Of a DNA stretch of 64,000 nucleotides, positions 27,612 through 36,551 are shown piece after piece (position 1 is the first letter of the stretch; each line of letters begins with the position of its first letter). The notes under the pieces were generated by a model. It made no database searches. It was not told the DNA's origin and saw only the letters and a program-made list of their open reading frames with translations. The stretch covers positions 868,001 through 932,000 of the forward strand of contig CBDAQP010000003.1 in NCBI GenBank assembly GCA_965199245.1, read 5' to 3'. A program made the position numbers and the translations under genes. The DNA is from Carbonatibacter sp965199245 (GTDB taxonomy: Bacteria; Pseudomonadota; Alphaproteobacteria; Kiloniellales; Kiloniellaceae).

Positions 27612-28565
27612 TTATTTGCCCAATCCGGCGGCGCGAATGACCTGACCGTGTGTCTCATAGTTTTCGCGGACATTTTGTTCAAATTCGGCAGAGTTGCGAT
27701 AGACAATTTTCATCGACAGTTTGTCGATAATCTCCTGTAATTCTTTACTTTCAGTTGCTTTTTTGATGGCGGAATCAAGCTTTGCGACGATGTTTTTTGG
27801 CACACCATCTGCGGCGGCAATGCCAAGGATTGATGCCCCTGTGACGTCATAGCCGAGCTCTTTGAGCGTGGGCACGCCCGGGAATTGTGGCATCCGTGAT
27901 TCGGTATAGATCGCGAGCAACCTAAATTGACCCGACTGGACGTGTGGGAGCCACTCTGCCGCACCTGCCATGACGTCAACATGATTGCCAAGAAGTGCTG
28001 TGACTGCAGCGGCTCCGCCCTTGAAAGGGACGGCTGTCCACTCCACCCCTTCGGCACGGGCAAGGCGTTCCATCACCAGGTGCTGGACAGTGCCGATACC
28101 CGCGATGGAATAGCTGATTTTCCGGGGGTTTGCCCTGGCGAAGGCCACCAGTTCGTCAAAGGTTTGATAGGGCGCATCCGCAGGAACGACAATCCCTGCA
28201 TTCCATGCTCCATATTGGGCGATAAAGGTAAAATCGGACAGTGTGTCGTAGGGGAGATTCTGACGATGGGGTGAAATAACCGCCGCCCCCGTCACGAGTG
28301 TAAAGAGATTATAGCCATCGGGGCGTTGCGCGGCGGCAAGACCCGCCGCCACGGAGCCACCACCACCGGGCTTGTTGATGACGGTGACAGACGTGCCGAG
28401 TTCTTTTTCAAGCAATTGAGCCAAAACACGCGCTGTCGAGTCCGTCGTCCCTCCTGCGCCATAGGCAACGGTCAGATTGATACCTTTGGTCGGGTAGTCA
28501 CCCGAACGGGCCACGCCGGCAACCATCAGCAGGCCCAAAACGCAGATTTTGAGTAAATTTTTCAT
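27612..28565 (-). CDS. TTT substrate-binding protein (Bug/TctC family)
   Basis: This is a 317-residue periplasmic receptor with a signal peptide (about 21 residues). Bug-family features are NKPGGGGSVAAGLAAAQRPDGY and the C-terminal helical lobe. It is the first gene of the minus-strand TTT-GGT operon and is divergent from two IclR regulators. The ligand is unknown; carboxylates are usual. Confidence 0.92.
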   Translation of the reverse strand: MKNLLKICVLGLLMVAGVARSGDYPTKGINLTVAYGAGGTTDSTARVLAQLLEKELGTSVTVINKPGGGGSVAAGLAAAQRPDGYNLFTLVTGAAVISPHRQNLPYDTLSDFTFIAQYGAWNAGIVVPADAPYQTFDELVAFARANPRKISYSIAGIGTVQHLVMERLARAEGVEWTAVPFKGGAAAVTALLGNHVDVMAGAAEWLPHVQSGQFRLLAIYTESRMPQFPGVPTLKELGYDVTGASILGIAAADGVPKNIVAKLDSAIKKATESKELQEIIDKLSMKIVYRNSAEFEQNVRENYETHGQVIRAAGLGK

Positions 28566-28598
28566 CGGTTCTGCCTCTCGTTTAATTATTTTACCTGT

Positions 28599-28684
28599 TA
28601 TCGTTGACTTGGATTTTATCGTTATACGATTTTTTATCTCCCTATAAGATATTTAAATTATAAAAATGATAGAGTCAACGAGAA
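28599..28684. promoter_or_regulatory. divergent control region with nested palindromes
   Basis: Between tctC and the first iclR gene, TCGTTGACT (28601-28609) and AGTCAACGA (28673-28681) form a perfect 9-bp inverted repeat. Inside lies the palindrome ATCGTTATACGAT (28618-28630) in very AT-rich DNA. The layout fits an operator for one of the IclR proteins encoded next door. Confidence 0.55.
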
Positions 28685-28763
28685 TTTTGCCCTGCTCATT
28701 TGCACTATGCGATAAAATCATGGATGATTGTGCAGATTTCAAAAAGGACGGGTTGAAAAAAGA

Positions 28764-29516
28764 ATGACCTCATCTGCATTGCTCAAAGCATTGAATATTC
28801 TCGAATCCTTTCAAGACTCACCGCAGGCAATGACCGCAAAGGAGATTGCAATGCGACAGGATGAAACACAAAGCTCTGTGCAAAGAAGCCTCTATACTCT
28901 CGAAACTCTCGGGTATCTTGAACGCGAAGAAAATAGCAAAGCCTATGTGCCGGGACGGGGATGCCTGCGTCCGGTCTACGGTTATCTGCGCAACAATCGC
29001 CTTGTTGAATCAGCAATGCCTTATCTTATTGATCTTTCTGAAAAATTTTCGACACGGGCCGATCTGACTGTGTTACATGGGACGGAGATTGTTTATCTGT
29101 CCCGCGTTCCCAGCCGGGATGAAATTTTAAACCTCGCACCTCTTGGACGACGCTGGCCGGCTGTGAATACGGCCTCCGGTCGTGCAATCCTCGCGGCCCT
29201 GACAGACGAAGAGTGCGACAGGGTTCTTGCAGCCTCGACCTTTGCCAGGATCACCCCCTATTCATTGGACACGCGCGCTGCTGTGGCCCGGGCCATCGCG
29301 CAGACCCGCAAAATCGGTTACGCCTACCAAAGCAAGGAAGTCTCCGTCGGGGCCGCGTCCGTCGGGGCCGCTGTTGTCGGCGCGGACAGGGAGGTCCTGG
29401 GGGCCATCATCCTGGGCGGAGCGGTTGAAGCCTTTCAGGATCGTAAACGACGGGACAAACTCGGGCGAGCACTCAGGCAGGCGGCGCGGGCAATAGGGGC
29501 CTATCATCTGTCATGA
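28764..29516 (+). CDS. IclR-family transcription regulator 1
   Basis: The 250-residue regulator has an N-terminal winged helix (LLKALNILESF ... TAKEIAMRQDETQSSVQRSLYTLETLGYLERE) and a C-terminal ligand-binding GAF-like domain (LTVLHGTEIVYLSRVPS). The ATG at 28764 is preferred over upstream GTG and TTG codons, although the best purine-rich site (AAGGACGGG) sits rather far upstream. It is divergent from the TTT operon and overlaps the next iclR gene by 4 bases. Confidence 0.88.
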   Translation: MTSSALLKALNILESFQDSPQAMTAKEIAMRQDETQSSVQRSLYTLETLGYLEREENSKAYVPGRGCLRPVYGYLRNNRLVESAMPYLIDLSEKFSTRADLTVLHGTEIVYLSRVPSRDEILNLAPLGRRWPAVNTASGRAILAALTDEECDRVLAASTFARITPYSLDTRAAVARAIAQTRKIGYAYQSKEVSVGAASVGAAVVGADREVLGAIILGGAVEAFQDRKRRDKLGRALRQAARAIGAYHLS

Positions 29517-30310
29517 CACAACACACAACGACAATGCCCAGAGCGCAGGATCCAAGGTTTCTGACCTCGGTCGCACGCGGATTTCAGGTCTTTGATGCGC
29601 TTTCAAATGGAGATGGACCGATGTCATTGACGGAACTTGCGGCGGCAACGGGGTTGTCGGTTCCAACAGTACAACGCCTGACGGCGACACTTGTCTATGC
29701 AGGGTATCTGGCAAAGGACAGCAACTCAAAAAGGTACCGCCCCACAGTCAAAACGGTTCATTTGCTCTATAGCTATTTGTCCCGCAACCGGTTTGCCAAA
29801 CGGGCCTGGCCGCATTTGGTCAGACTGCGCGAGGATGTCGGATTCGACGTGTCTCTTTCCGTGCGCGTCGGGGATGAAATGATCTATGTTCATCGCTTGC
29901 CCGGCTATGCCGGAAACTTTGAAAACACACTCCCGGGCAAGAAAGTCCCGATTCAACTCTCGGCAAGTGGGCGGAGTCTTTTATCTCTGTGGGAGGCCCC
30001 AAAAGTCCAGAGCTATTTGTCGCGTTTGAATCTACGTGCACAAACCGCCTGGTCCTTGACGGATTCAAACGCCATTGCCGCCAGGATTGCCGACTGTCGC
30101 GAAAAAGGCTTTGCTTTTGTCAAACAGGAAGTATCACCAGGTCTGATGACCCTTGCCTGTCCCGTTGTCTGCGGAACCGAAGCCATTTCCGGAGTGTCGG
30201 TTCATGCCCCTGTTGCGAGCCTGCCCTCAGAGGATTTTAAAAACAAGGCCCTGCCCCTGGTCGTGTCCGTCTCTCAAGCCTTGAGCAGGGCGGCGTCTTT
30301 TCGCCCCTGA
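29513..30310 (+). CDS. IclR-family transcription regulator 2
   Basis: The 265-residue regulator has HTH LTELAAATGLSVPTVQRLTATLVYAGYL and an effector domain with DEMIYVHRLPG and VKQEVSPGLMTLACPV. Its ATG overlaps the stop of regulator 1 (ATGA), so both are co-translated. The two proteins are distant paralogues. It stands before the aldo/keto reductase-TRAP operon, so one regulator may serve each side. Confidence 0.88.
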   Translation: MTQHTTTMPRAQDPRFLTSVARGFQVFDALSNGDGPMSLTELAAATGLSVPTVQRLTATLVYAGYLAKDSNSKRYRPTVKTVHLLYSYLSRNRFAKRAWPHLVRLREDVGFDVSLSVRVGDEMIYVHRLPGYAGNFENTLPGKKVPIQLSASGRSLLSLWEAPKVQSYLSRLNLRAQTAWSLTDSNAIAARIADCREKGFAFVKQEVSPGLMTLACPVVCGTEAISGVSVHAPVASLPSEDFKNKALPLVVSVSQALSRAASFRP

Positions 30311-30330
30311 AGGCCAGATTTGATTTTTGA

Positions 30331-30390
30331 CTGTTGTCTTTCGGGTTTTGTCTATAGAGTGCCTGTGAAATTGAGGGGAGCGTGAGGGAC
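30331..30390 (+). promoter_or_regulatory. putative promoter and RBS of the AKR-TRAP operon
   Basis: TTGACT near 30331 and TCTATA near 30355 are about 18 bases apart, resembling -35 and -10 boxes. GAGGGA at 30383-30388 is the ribosome binding site of the ATG at 30391. Confidence 0.3.
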
Positions 30391-31434
30391 ATGGAAAAAC
30401 TTGATGTTCCAGAAAATCTTGATGTTCCAGAACGGGTACTTTTGAACGGGCGGCTTGCGCTCCCGGTGTTGGGGTTCGGGGGGGCACCCCTGGGGGGATT
30501 GCTCCGTGCAAATGATAATGCGGCAAGCCTTGAGATGCTGGCGGCAGCGGTTCGTTCGGGATATCGCTATTATGACACCGCCCCCTTTTACGGCTTTGGA
30601 CGTTCAGAACGTGCGCTCGGGGACAGTTTGCGGGGACGTGACTATATCCTTTCAACCAAGGTTGGGCGTCTTTTGACACCGGGAATGCCGACAGACCCTG
30701 CCGCGTTGGGCTGGCCTGATCCCTTGCCTTTTACGCCTGTTTTTGACTATAGCTATGACGCGATTATGCGCTCTTGGGACGACTCTCTTCATCGTTTGGG
30801 ACTGGATCGTATCGATATTCTGTTTGTCCATGACATTGGCGAGATGACCCACGGGGCGCAGGCCAATGCTGTGCACATGAGAACACTGCGCGACAGCGGC
30901 TACCGCGCCCTTGATGAACTCCGCAGGACAGGGGCGGTCAAAGCGATCGGGCTGGGAGTCAACGAGGTTGCGGTCTGTCGCGATGCCCTGGATCTTGGCA
31001 CATGGGATCTGTTCTTGCTGGCGGGACGCTATACCCTGTTGGAACAGGAGGCTTTGGACGATTTATTTCCAGAATGTCTGCAAACAAAGACATCTATTAT
31101 CATTGGCGGCCCCTATAATTCCGGGGCTTTGGTCGGGGGTGACACCTGGAACTATGGGATGATTCCTGATGATGTTGCCGCGAAGTTGCGCCGACTCTAC
31201 GCCTGTGCACAGACGCATGGTGTCGCACTTCCAGCGGCAGCCTTACAGTTTCCTTTGGCTCATCCGGCAGTTATGTCTGTGATTCCTGGCTTGCGCGATC
31301 TGTCCGAACTCAATCAAACAATGGCGTGGGTTTCAACGGATATTCCGCAAGGATTCTGGCAGGATTTGCGGGCACAGGGCCTTCTGCATAGGGACGCCCC
31401 TGTTCCACAGGGCAATCCCTATTCCTGTTCATAA
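30391..31434 (+). CDS. aldo/keto reductase (D-threo-aldose / L-fucose 1-dehydrogenase-like)
   Basis: This is a 347-residue TIM-barrel NAD(P) oxidoreductase. Family residues are YYDTAPFYGFGRSERALGD (catalytic Asp and Tyr), STKVGRLL (Lys) and DILFVHD (His). This subfamily includes D-threo-aldose 1-dehydrogenase and pyridoxal 4-dehydrogenase. The start at 30391 is set by GAGGGA. The first codons hold an 18-bp tandem duplication encoding LDVPEN LDVPER. It leads a plus-strand operon with a UxaA-type dehydratase and a TRAP transporter, so oxidation of an aldose to a lactone is plausible. Confidence 0.87.
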   Translation: MEKLDVPENLDVPERVLLNGRLALPVLGFGGAPLGGLLRANDNAASLEMLAAAVRSGYRYYDTAPFYGFGRSERALGDSLRGRDYILSTKVGRLLTPGMPTDPAALGWPDPLPFTPVFDYSYDAIMRSWDDSLHRLGLDRIDILFVHDIGEMTHGAQANAVHMRTLRDSGYRALDELRRTGAVKAIGLGVNEVAVCRDALDLGTWDLFLLAGRYTLLEQEALDDLFPECLQTKTSIIIGGPYNSGALVGGDTWNYGMIPDDVAAKLRRLYACAQTHGVALPAAALQFPLAHPAVMSVIPGLRDLSELNQTMAWVSTDIPQGFWQDLRAQGLLHRDAPVPQGNPYSCS

Positions 31435-31459
31435 CCCTCTTTGAAGGAAAGGCTGAAGA

Positions 31460-32110
31460 ATGAGTGATGGCATCGCGACACAGCTGGGGTCGTGTTATTC
31501 CGGTGTGGTGCATGACATGATGCGGGCGATGGGTTTGCGTAACTTTACCCTCCCGTATGAGATTACCCCCCTGATGCCGGAAAAAACGCTCTGCGGGCCG
31601 GCCTTTACGATTGAGGGCCGCCCTGATGATACGGCGGACGGGCATCAGACTCTGCTGGAATGGACGGGCCTGTTGTCAAAGGCCCCGGCAGGACATATCT
31701 GGGTCTGTCAGCCTCATACCCACGATTTGGCGCAGATGGGTGAACTGACGGCGGAAACCCTCCAGAAAAAGGGCGTCTTGGGGTGTGTGCTGGATGGTCA
31801 TGCCCGCGATACCAACTTCCTGCTGAATATTGGTTTTCAGACCTGGCGGCGCGGTCATACGCCTAATGATATTGTGGGGCGCTGGTTACCGACGGCAACC
31901 GGGGTGCCCATCCAGATCGGCGATGTGCGGATTGAACCGGGGGACTATCTGTTAGGGGATCGCGATGGTCTGGTGCGCGTTCCGCGCGCCCTGCTCGAAA
32001 AAGTCACAACCTTGAGTGTCGAGGCGATGCAGACGGAAAACAAGGTGCGTACGGCGATTATGGCCGGAACCGACCCTCAGGAAGCCTATTTGACCTACGG
32101 CAAATTCTAG
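31460..32110 (+). CDS. RraA-like family protein (aldolase/decarboxylase type)
   Basis: The 216-residue protein has the RraA fold signatures: CGPAFTIEGRPDD near the N-terminus, VLDGHARDTNFL with the metal and substrate residues, and GDYLLGDRDGLVRVP. Members include 4-hydroxy-4-methyl-2-oxoglutarate aldolase and RNase E inhibitor RraA; in this catabolic setting an aldolase or decarboxylase is more likely. AAGGAAAGG lies before the ATG. Confidence 0.85.
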   Translation: MSDGIATQLGSCYSGVVHDMMRAMGLRNFTLPYEITPLMPEKTLCGPAFTIEGRPDDTADGHQTLLEWTGLLSKAPAGHIWVCQPHTHDLAQMGELTAETLQKKGVLGCVLDGHARDTNFLLNIGFQTWRRGHTPNDIVGRWLPTATGVPIQIGDVRIEPGDYLLGDRDGLVRVPRALLEKVTTLSVEAMQTENKVRTAIMAGTDPQEAYLTYGKF

Positions 32111-32120
32111 AGCAGATCGG

Positions 32121-32447
32121 ATGAACGTGATGTCTGGTGATACGACTATGACGGGGAAATTGTTGTTGCTGTGTGATGAGGACAATGTCCTTGTCGCGCC
32201 CGGCCCTGTTTCAGCGGGGGACCACCCTGTTTCCGATGGCTCTGTGCTTCCTGTGCAACAGGCCGTGTCGATGGGGCAAAAGGTGGCCCGTTTCGCGATT
32301 GCGCGGGGACAAAAAATTCTGAAATACGGTGTCTCTATCGGCTCTGCCACGGCGGACATTGCCGTCGGGGAACATGTCCACGTTCACAATATTCGCAGTG
32401 ACTATACCGCCACCCATTTTCTCAAGGAAACCGGGGGAGGCGCGTAA
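32121..32447 (+). CDS. UxaA/SuyA-type dehydratase small subunit (SAF domain)
   Basis: The 108-residue protein has a SAF domain; the pattern MGQKVARFAIARGQKILKYGVSIGSATADIAVGEHVHVHN is diagnostic (residues ~55-95). In altronate/galactarate dehydratases this domain is fused to the large one; here it is separate, as in sulfolactate lyase SuyAB. It ends directly before the ATG of the large subunit (no gap). ATG codons at 32130 and 32148 are alternative starts. Confidence 0.85.
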   Translation: MNVMSGDTTMTGKLLLLCDEDNVLVAPGPVSAGDHPVSDGSVLPVQQAVSMGQKVARFAIARGQKILKYGVSIGSATADIAVGEHVHVHNIRSDYTATHFLKETGGGA

Positions 32448-33635
32448 ATGTTTGAAGGATATCTGCGCCAGGATGGGCGCAAAGGCATTCGCAACACCGT
32501 TGCCGTGGCTTACCTTGTTGAATGTGCGCGGCATGTGGCGAGTGAAATTGTTTTGCCCTTCCGCGACCAAGAGGTTCAGGTCATTGGGTTTCCGGGTTGT
32601 TTCCCCAACGACTATGCCCAGAAAATGATGACACAAATCTGTACACACCCCAATGTTGGAGCTGTTTTGCTCGTTTCCCTGGGCTGTGAGAGCTTTGATC
32701 GCTTTTCCCTTGCCCGGGATATTGCAAACAGCGGGCGTCCTGTGGAGTCCATTGTGATCCAGCAAACGGGGGGCACACGTGGATCCATCCAGTCAGGGCG
32801 GGCGTGGGTCTCTGCACAGATTGCAGTGCGCGAAAAAGTTCCCCGGGTTCCGATGGAGATTGGAGATCTGGTCATTGGCACAATTTGCGGCGGATCCGAT
32901 GGCACCAGTGGCATCACCGGAAACCCGGCGGTCGGGCGGGCTTTTGACCGTCTGGTTGCCAGGGGAGCGGCTTGTATTTTCGAGGAAACAGGTGAATTGA
33001 TCGGGTGCGAGCAAATCATGGCAGACCGTGCCCGTACGCCTGAATTGGGTGCGGAGCTGGTGCGTTCGGTTGCCAAGGCCGCAGATTACTATGCCACGCT
33101 CGGTTTTGGCAGCTTTGCCGCCGGCAATGCCGAAGGCGGTCTGTCAACCATCGAGGAAAAATCAATGGGGGCCTATGCCAAGTCGGGTTCTGCACAGATT
33201 AGCGGCCTGATTAAGCCCGGTGACGTGCCGCCGACGGGGGGGCTGTATCTGCTGGATGTCGTCCCGGATGGTGAGGTTCGTTTTGGCTTTCCCAACATTA
33301 GCGACAATGCAGAAATTGCCGAAATGATTGCCTGTGGGGCGCATCTGATCCTTTTTGTGACCGGGCGTGGCTCGGTTGTTGGCTCTGCGGTGTCACCGGT
33401 GATCAAGGTCTGCGCCAATCCGCAAACCTATGCGCACCTGTGCGAAGATATGGATGTCAATGCCGGACGTATTCTCGAAGGCGTGGGGCTTGATGATGTT
33501 GCTGATGAAATTTACAATCTTGTCTGTGGTGTCGCAGGGGGGTACCCCACAAAGTCGGAGGCGTTGGGCCATGCCGAATTTATCTTGACATACAAGAGCT
33601 TTGATCCGATTGGCCCGTCTTGTCTGCCACTTTAG
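32448..33635 (+). CDS. UxaA/SuyB-type dehydratase large subunit
   Basis: The 395-residue protein belongs to the D-galactarate dehydratase/altronate hydrolase C-terminal family. It begins with GYLRQDGRKGIRNTVAV, followed by GCFPNDYAQKMMTQICTHPNV, IQQTGGT and ICGGSDGTSGITGNPAVG. With the SAF subunit it would remove water from a sugar acid, or sulfite from a sulfonate. Without the substrate I cannot choose between fuconate-like, altronate-like and sulfolactate activities. Confidence 0.85.
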   Translation: MFEGYLRQDGRKGIRNTVAVAYLVECARHVASEIVLPFRDQEVQVIGFPGCFPNDYAQKMMTQICTHPNVGAVLLVSLGCESFDRFSLARDIANSGRPVESIVIQQTGGTRGSIQSGRAWVSAQIAVREKVPRVPMEIGDLVIGTICGGSDGTSGITGNPAVGRAFDRLVARGAACIFEETGELIGCEQIMADRARTPELGAELVRSVAKAADYYATLGFGSFAAGNAEGGLSTIEEKSMGAYAKSGSAQISGLIKPGDVPPTGGLYLLDVVPDGEVRFGFPNISDNAEIAEMIACGAHLILFVTGRGSVVGSAVSPVIKVCANPQTYAHLCEDMDVNAGRILEGVGLDDVADEIYNLVCGVAGGYPTKSEALGHAEFILTYKSFDPIGPSCLPL

Positions 33636-33673
33636 GCGGGTATAGTCTATTGAGCATAAAGAGGAGGACAACC

Positions 33674-34660
33674 ATGAAAAAAATAACCGGATTCATTATC
33701 CAGATTACTACAATGGCAGCTTTTGCCCTGTCGGTTCAGGTGGTGTCGGTTCACGCGGCACAGTGGCGTTTGGGTCATGTTTTGCCCCCGACACATCCGG
33801 CGAATATCGCCTTGAAAAAAGCAGCGGATGACATTCGTGACAAAACGCAAGGACGGATTGATATTCGGGTTTTCCCCGCCTCACAGATCGGTGGAGCCAG
33901 GGAAGTCCTGACCGGAATGACCATTGGAACGCACCAGATGGCCTTTGACGGGGCGGGTATTCTCAGCCAGTGGACGAAAAAGCTGGGTGTGTTTGAAGCC
34001 CCCTTTCTGGCGCGCGATTTTGCCCATCTTGAACGGATGATAGACAGTAACGCCGGACAGAAAATTTTTGAAAAACTGCGTCAGGATCATGGGTTCCGTG
34101 TATTGGATATTTGGTATTACGGGACGCGCCATCTGACCAATAGTCGCCGCCCGGTCAAAACAGTTGCCGACCTGGCGGATATGAAGGTTCGCGTTCCCGA
34201 AGTTGCGCTAAGTTTGTCATTTATGAAGGCACTGGGGGCAACACCAACGCCGATGGCCTTTTCTGAACTCTACCTTGGGCTGCAGACCGGCGTTGTCGAT
34301 GGGCAGGAAAACCCTTTGCCGACCATCAATGCCGCCAAATTTTACGAAGTCCAGGATCATCTGGCCCTGAGCGGACATTTGGTACAGTTTGTTGCTCCCG
34401 TTGTTGCGGAACAGGCGTGGACTGCGGCGTCTGATGCAGACCGGGCGGTGGTGACGGAAACCTTTGCGCGTGTGGGGGATGCCTATAATAGGGCTGTCAA
34501 TGACCTCGAAGCCGACCTGGTTAAAACCTTAGCGGAAAAGGGCATGACCATCACACGTCCCGACCGCGCTGCAATGACCGCCGCAATGGCCCCCGTTTAT
34601 GCAGAATTTGACTCTGTTTGGGGAAAAGGAACCTTTGATGCGATGGCGGCAATTCAATAG
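33674..34660 (+). CDS. TRAP transporter substrate-binding protein (DctP family)
   Basis: The 328-residue periplasmic receptor has a signal peptide ending after VHA near residue 28. DctP motifs are GHVLPPTHPANIALKKAADDI, PASQIGGAREVLTGMTIGTHQM and the carboxylate-anchoring arginine region MKVRVPEVALS. AGAGGAGG precedes the ATG at 33674. The ligand is probably an organic or sugar acid. Confidence 0.93.
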   Translation: MKKITGFIIQITTMAAFALSVQVVSVHAAQWRLGHVLPPTHPANIALKKAADDIRDKTQGRIDIRVFPASQIGGAREVLTGMTIGTHQMAFDGAGILSQWTKKLGVFEAPFLARDFAHLERMIDSNAGQKIFEKLRQDHGFRVLDIWYYGTRHLTNSRRPVKTVADLADMKVRVPEVALSLSFMKALGATPTPMAFSELYLGLQTGVVDGQENPLPTINAAKFYEVQDHLALSGHLVQFVAPVVAEQAWTAASDADRAVVTETFARVGDAYNRAVNDLEADLVKTLAEKGMTITRPDRAAMTAAMAPVYAEFDSVWGKGTFDAMAAIQ

Positions 34661-35150
34661 CCTGTTTCAAGCCGGATTTGCACGGTGCGAGGAAGCCCTG
34701 CTCGTCGGGCTTTTCCTCGCGGCCTTTGCTGTGCTTGTGGCACAGATTGTCAGTCGGCACCTCCTGCCTTACCCCTTGGCATGGTCGGAAGAACTCGCAC
34801 GGTTTTTGTTCCTGTGGATTGTCTTTCTGGGGGCGGCGTGGCTGGTGCGGATCAATGGGCATGTTGCCATTACGATTCTCACCGAACGGCTTTCGCCCCG
34901 TGTGGGGTGCGCCGTCTCTATGGCGATGCAATGTTGTATCCTGATTTTTGCCACGGTGGTCTGTTGGCAGGGGGCCGACGTGGCGTGGAAAGTGAGACAA
35001 CTGCCAACCATTGCAATGGAAATCAGTTCAGCGTGGGAATATGCCGCTGTTCCGGTGGGAGCGGGCCTGATTGCGGTGCGGACAGCCTTCGGCATTGTGC
35101 GCGTTGTGCGTGAGGGATGCCCGCAGGCGAACCATCACTCCTTGATCTAG
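34638..35150 (+). CDS. TRAP transporter small membrane subunit (DctQ family)
   Basis: The 170-residue protein has four helices and the DctQ signature WSEELARFLFLWIVFLGAAW. The ATG at 34638 overlaps the end of dctP by 23 bases and follows AAAGGAACC. It joins the receptor to the DctM channel. Confidence 0.9.
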   Translation: MRWRQFNSLFQAGFARCEEALLVGLFLAAFAVLVAQIVSRHLLPYPLAWSEELARFLFLWIVFLGAAWLVRINGHVAITILTERLSPRVGCAVSMAMQCCILIFATVVCWQGADVAWKVRQLPTIAMEISSAWEYAAVPVGAGLIAVRTAFGIVRVVREGCPQANHHSLI

Positions 35151-35159
35151 CGGGGCCAT

Positions 35160-36440
35160 ATGGGACTGATTTTGATTGTCTGGTTCGGTTTTCTGATGTT
35201 GGGGATGGCGGTGGCCTTTACCCTGGGATCTGCGGCGATGATTCAGCTGTGGTCTGATGGGACGCCGCTTGCGCTGATGGCCCAGCGGATGACCAAATCT
35301 ATATCAGACAGCTTTCCCTTGTTGGCGGTTCCCTTTTTCATTTTTGCGGGCAATCTGATGAATGTGGGGGGAATCACAGTGCGCGTTTTTGATTTTGCCC
35401 GCGCACTGGTTGGCCATTTTCGCGGCGGCCTGGCTCATGTCAATGTGGTGGCCTCAATTATATTTTCTGGCATGTCTGGTTCCGCGCTGGCCGATGCGGG
35501 TGGACTGGGCAATATGGAAATCAAGGCCATGCGGCAGGCGGGCTATGATGACGGGTTTTCCGGTGCGGTGACGGTGTCGTCCTCGATTATTGGGCCATTG
35601 ATTCCGCCCTCTATTCCGATGGTGATCTATGGTGTTTTGGCGGATGCTTCGATCGGACGCCTGTTTTTGGGGGGCGTGATCCCCGGGCTTCTGGCGGCGG
35701 CCGGTTTGATGATCTTAATTGCGGTGACGGCCCACAGGCGGGGCTATCCGCGTGATGACGTGCCAACGCTATCGTTGATCATGGGGTCTTTTTCCCGGGC
35801 ATTGTTGCCGTTGATTACGCCGGGGATTATTATCGCGGGGATTGTCTTTGGTGTTTTTTCCCCGACAGAGGCCGCCGTTGGGGCATCGGCCTACGCGCTT
35901 TTTCTGTCAGTCTTTTTCTATCGCGAGGTGGGCGCACAGGCCCTTTATCGGGTGATCCTGGACACTATTCGCACGACGGCGATGGTGTGCTTTATCGTGG
36001 CCACGGCAAGTGTTTTTGCCTGGGTTTTGGCGGCACACGAGGCCCCGCAGAACCTGTCCAAATGGCTTTTGTCGCTGAGTGCTGATCCGCTGGTTCTCTT
36101 GCTGGCGATTAACCTCTTTTTGTTTATCGCCGGGTTTTTTATCGAGGGACTGGCGATTATGATTCTGGCTGTTCCTGCCCTGGCCCCCACTATCCTGGCT
36201 CTTGGGATTGATCCTGTGCATTTTGGGGTCGTTTTTATTTTTAACCTCATGCTTGGGCTGATGACCCCGCCGATGGGCATCGGGTTGTTTGTGATCTCTG
36301 GTGTCTCGGGGATCGGTTTTCAGACGCTCTCGCGAGCAACCGTGCCGTTTCTCTTACCGTTGATCGTTGTTCTGTTGCTTTTGATTTTCTTTCCGCCTCT
36401 GGTAACAGCGTTGCCTGATTTTTTCCTTGGTGCGCGGTGA
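35160..36440 (+). CDS. TRAP transporter large membrane subunit (DctM family)
   Basis: The 426-residue protein has about 12 helices with conserved GMSGSALADAGGLG near residue 105, SSIIGPLIPPSIPMVIYG, and a C-terminal FNLMLGLMTPPMGIGLFV. It is the ion-coupled translocation subunit and is last in the operon. No clear terminator was seen in the ~110 bases between it and the convergent rsmB. Confidence 0.93.
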   Translation: MGLILIVWFGFLMLGMAVAFTLGSAAMIQLWSDGTPLALMAQRMTKSISDSFPLLAVPFFIFAGNLMNVGGITVRVFDFARALVGHFRGGLAHVNVVASIIFSGMSGSALADAGGLGNMEIKAMRQAGYDDGFSGAVTVSSSIIGPLIPPSIPMVIYGVLADASIGRLFLGGVIPGLLAAAGLMILIAVTAHRRGYPRDDVPTLSLIMGSFSRALLPLITPGIIIAGIVFGVFSPTEAAVGASAYALFLSVFFYREVGAQALYRVILDTIRTTAMVCFIVATASVFAWVLAAHEAPQNLSKWLLSLSADPLVLLLAINLFLFIAGFFIEGLAIMILAVPALAPTILALGIDPVHFGVVFIFNLMLGLMTPPMGIGLFVISGVSGIGFQTLSRATVPFLLPLIVVLLLLIFFPPLVTALPDFFLGAR

Positions 36441-36551
36441 TCTTCCGGTTTTGCGTATTTCATTTTTCTCTTGTTGTGTATAGAGAACCACGTTGCGCGG
36501 CGGGGCGTTTCTTGCCCTTTTGGGCCGCCTTCACTCTGGCGCGATTGTTTT

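Noticed and set aside
36441..36551. Bidirectional terminator between dctM and rsmB
   Set aside because: Short GC-rich arms (GCCC / GGGC) occur but no U-rich tail follows in either direction.
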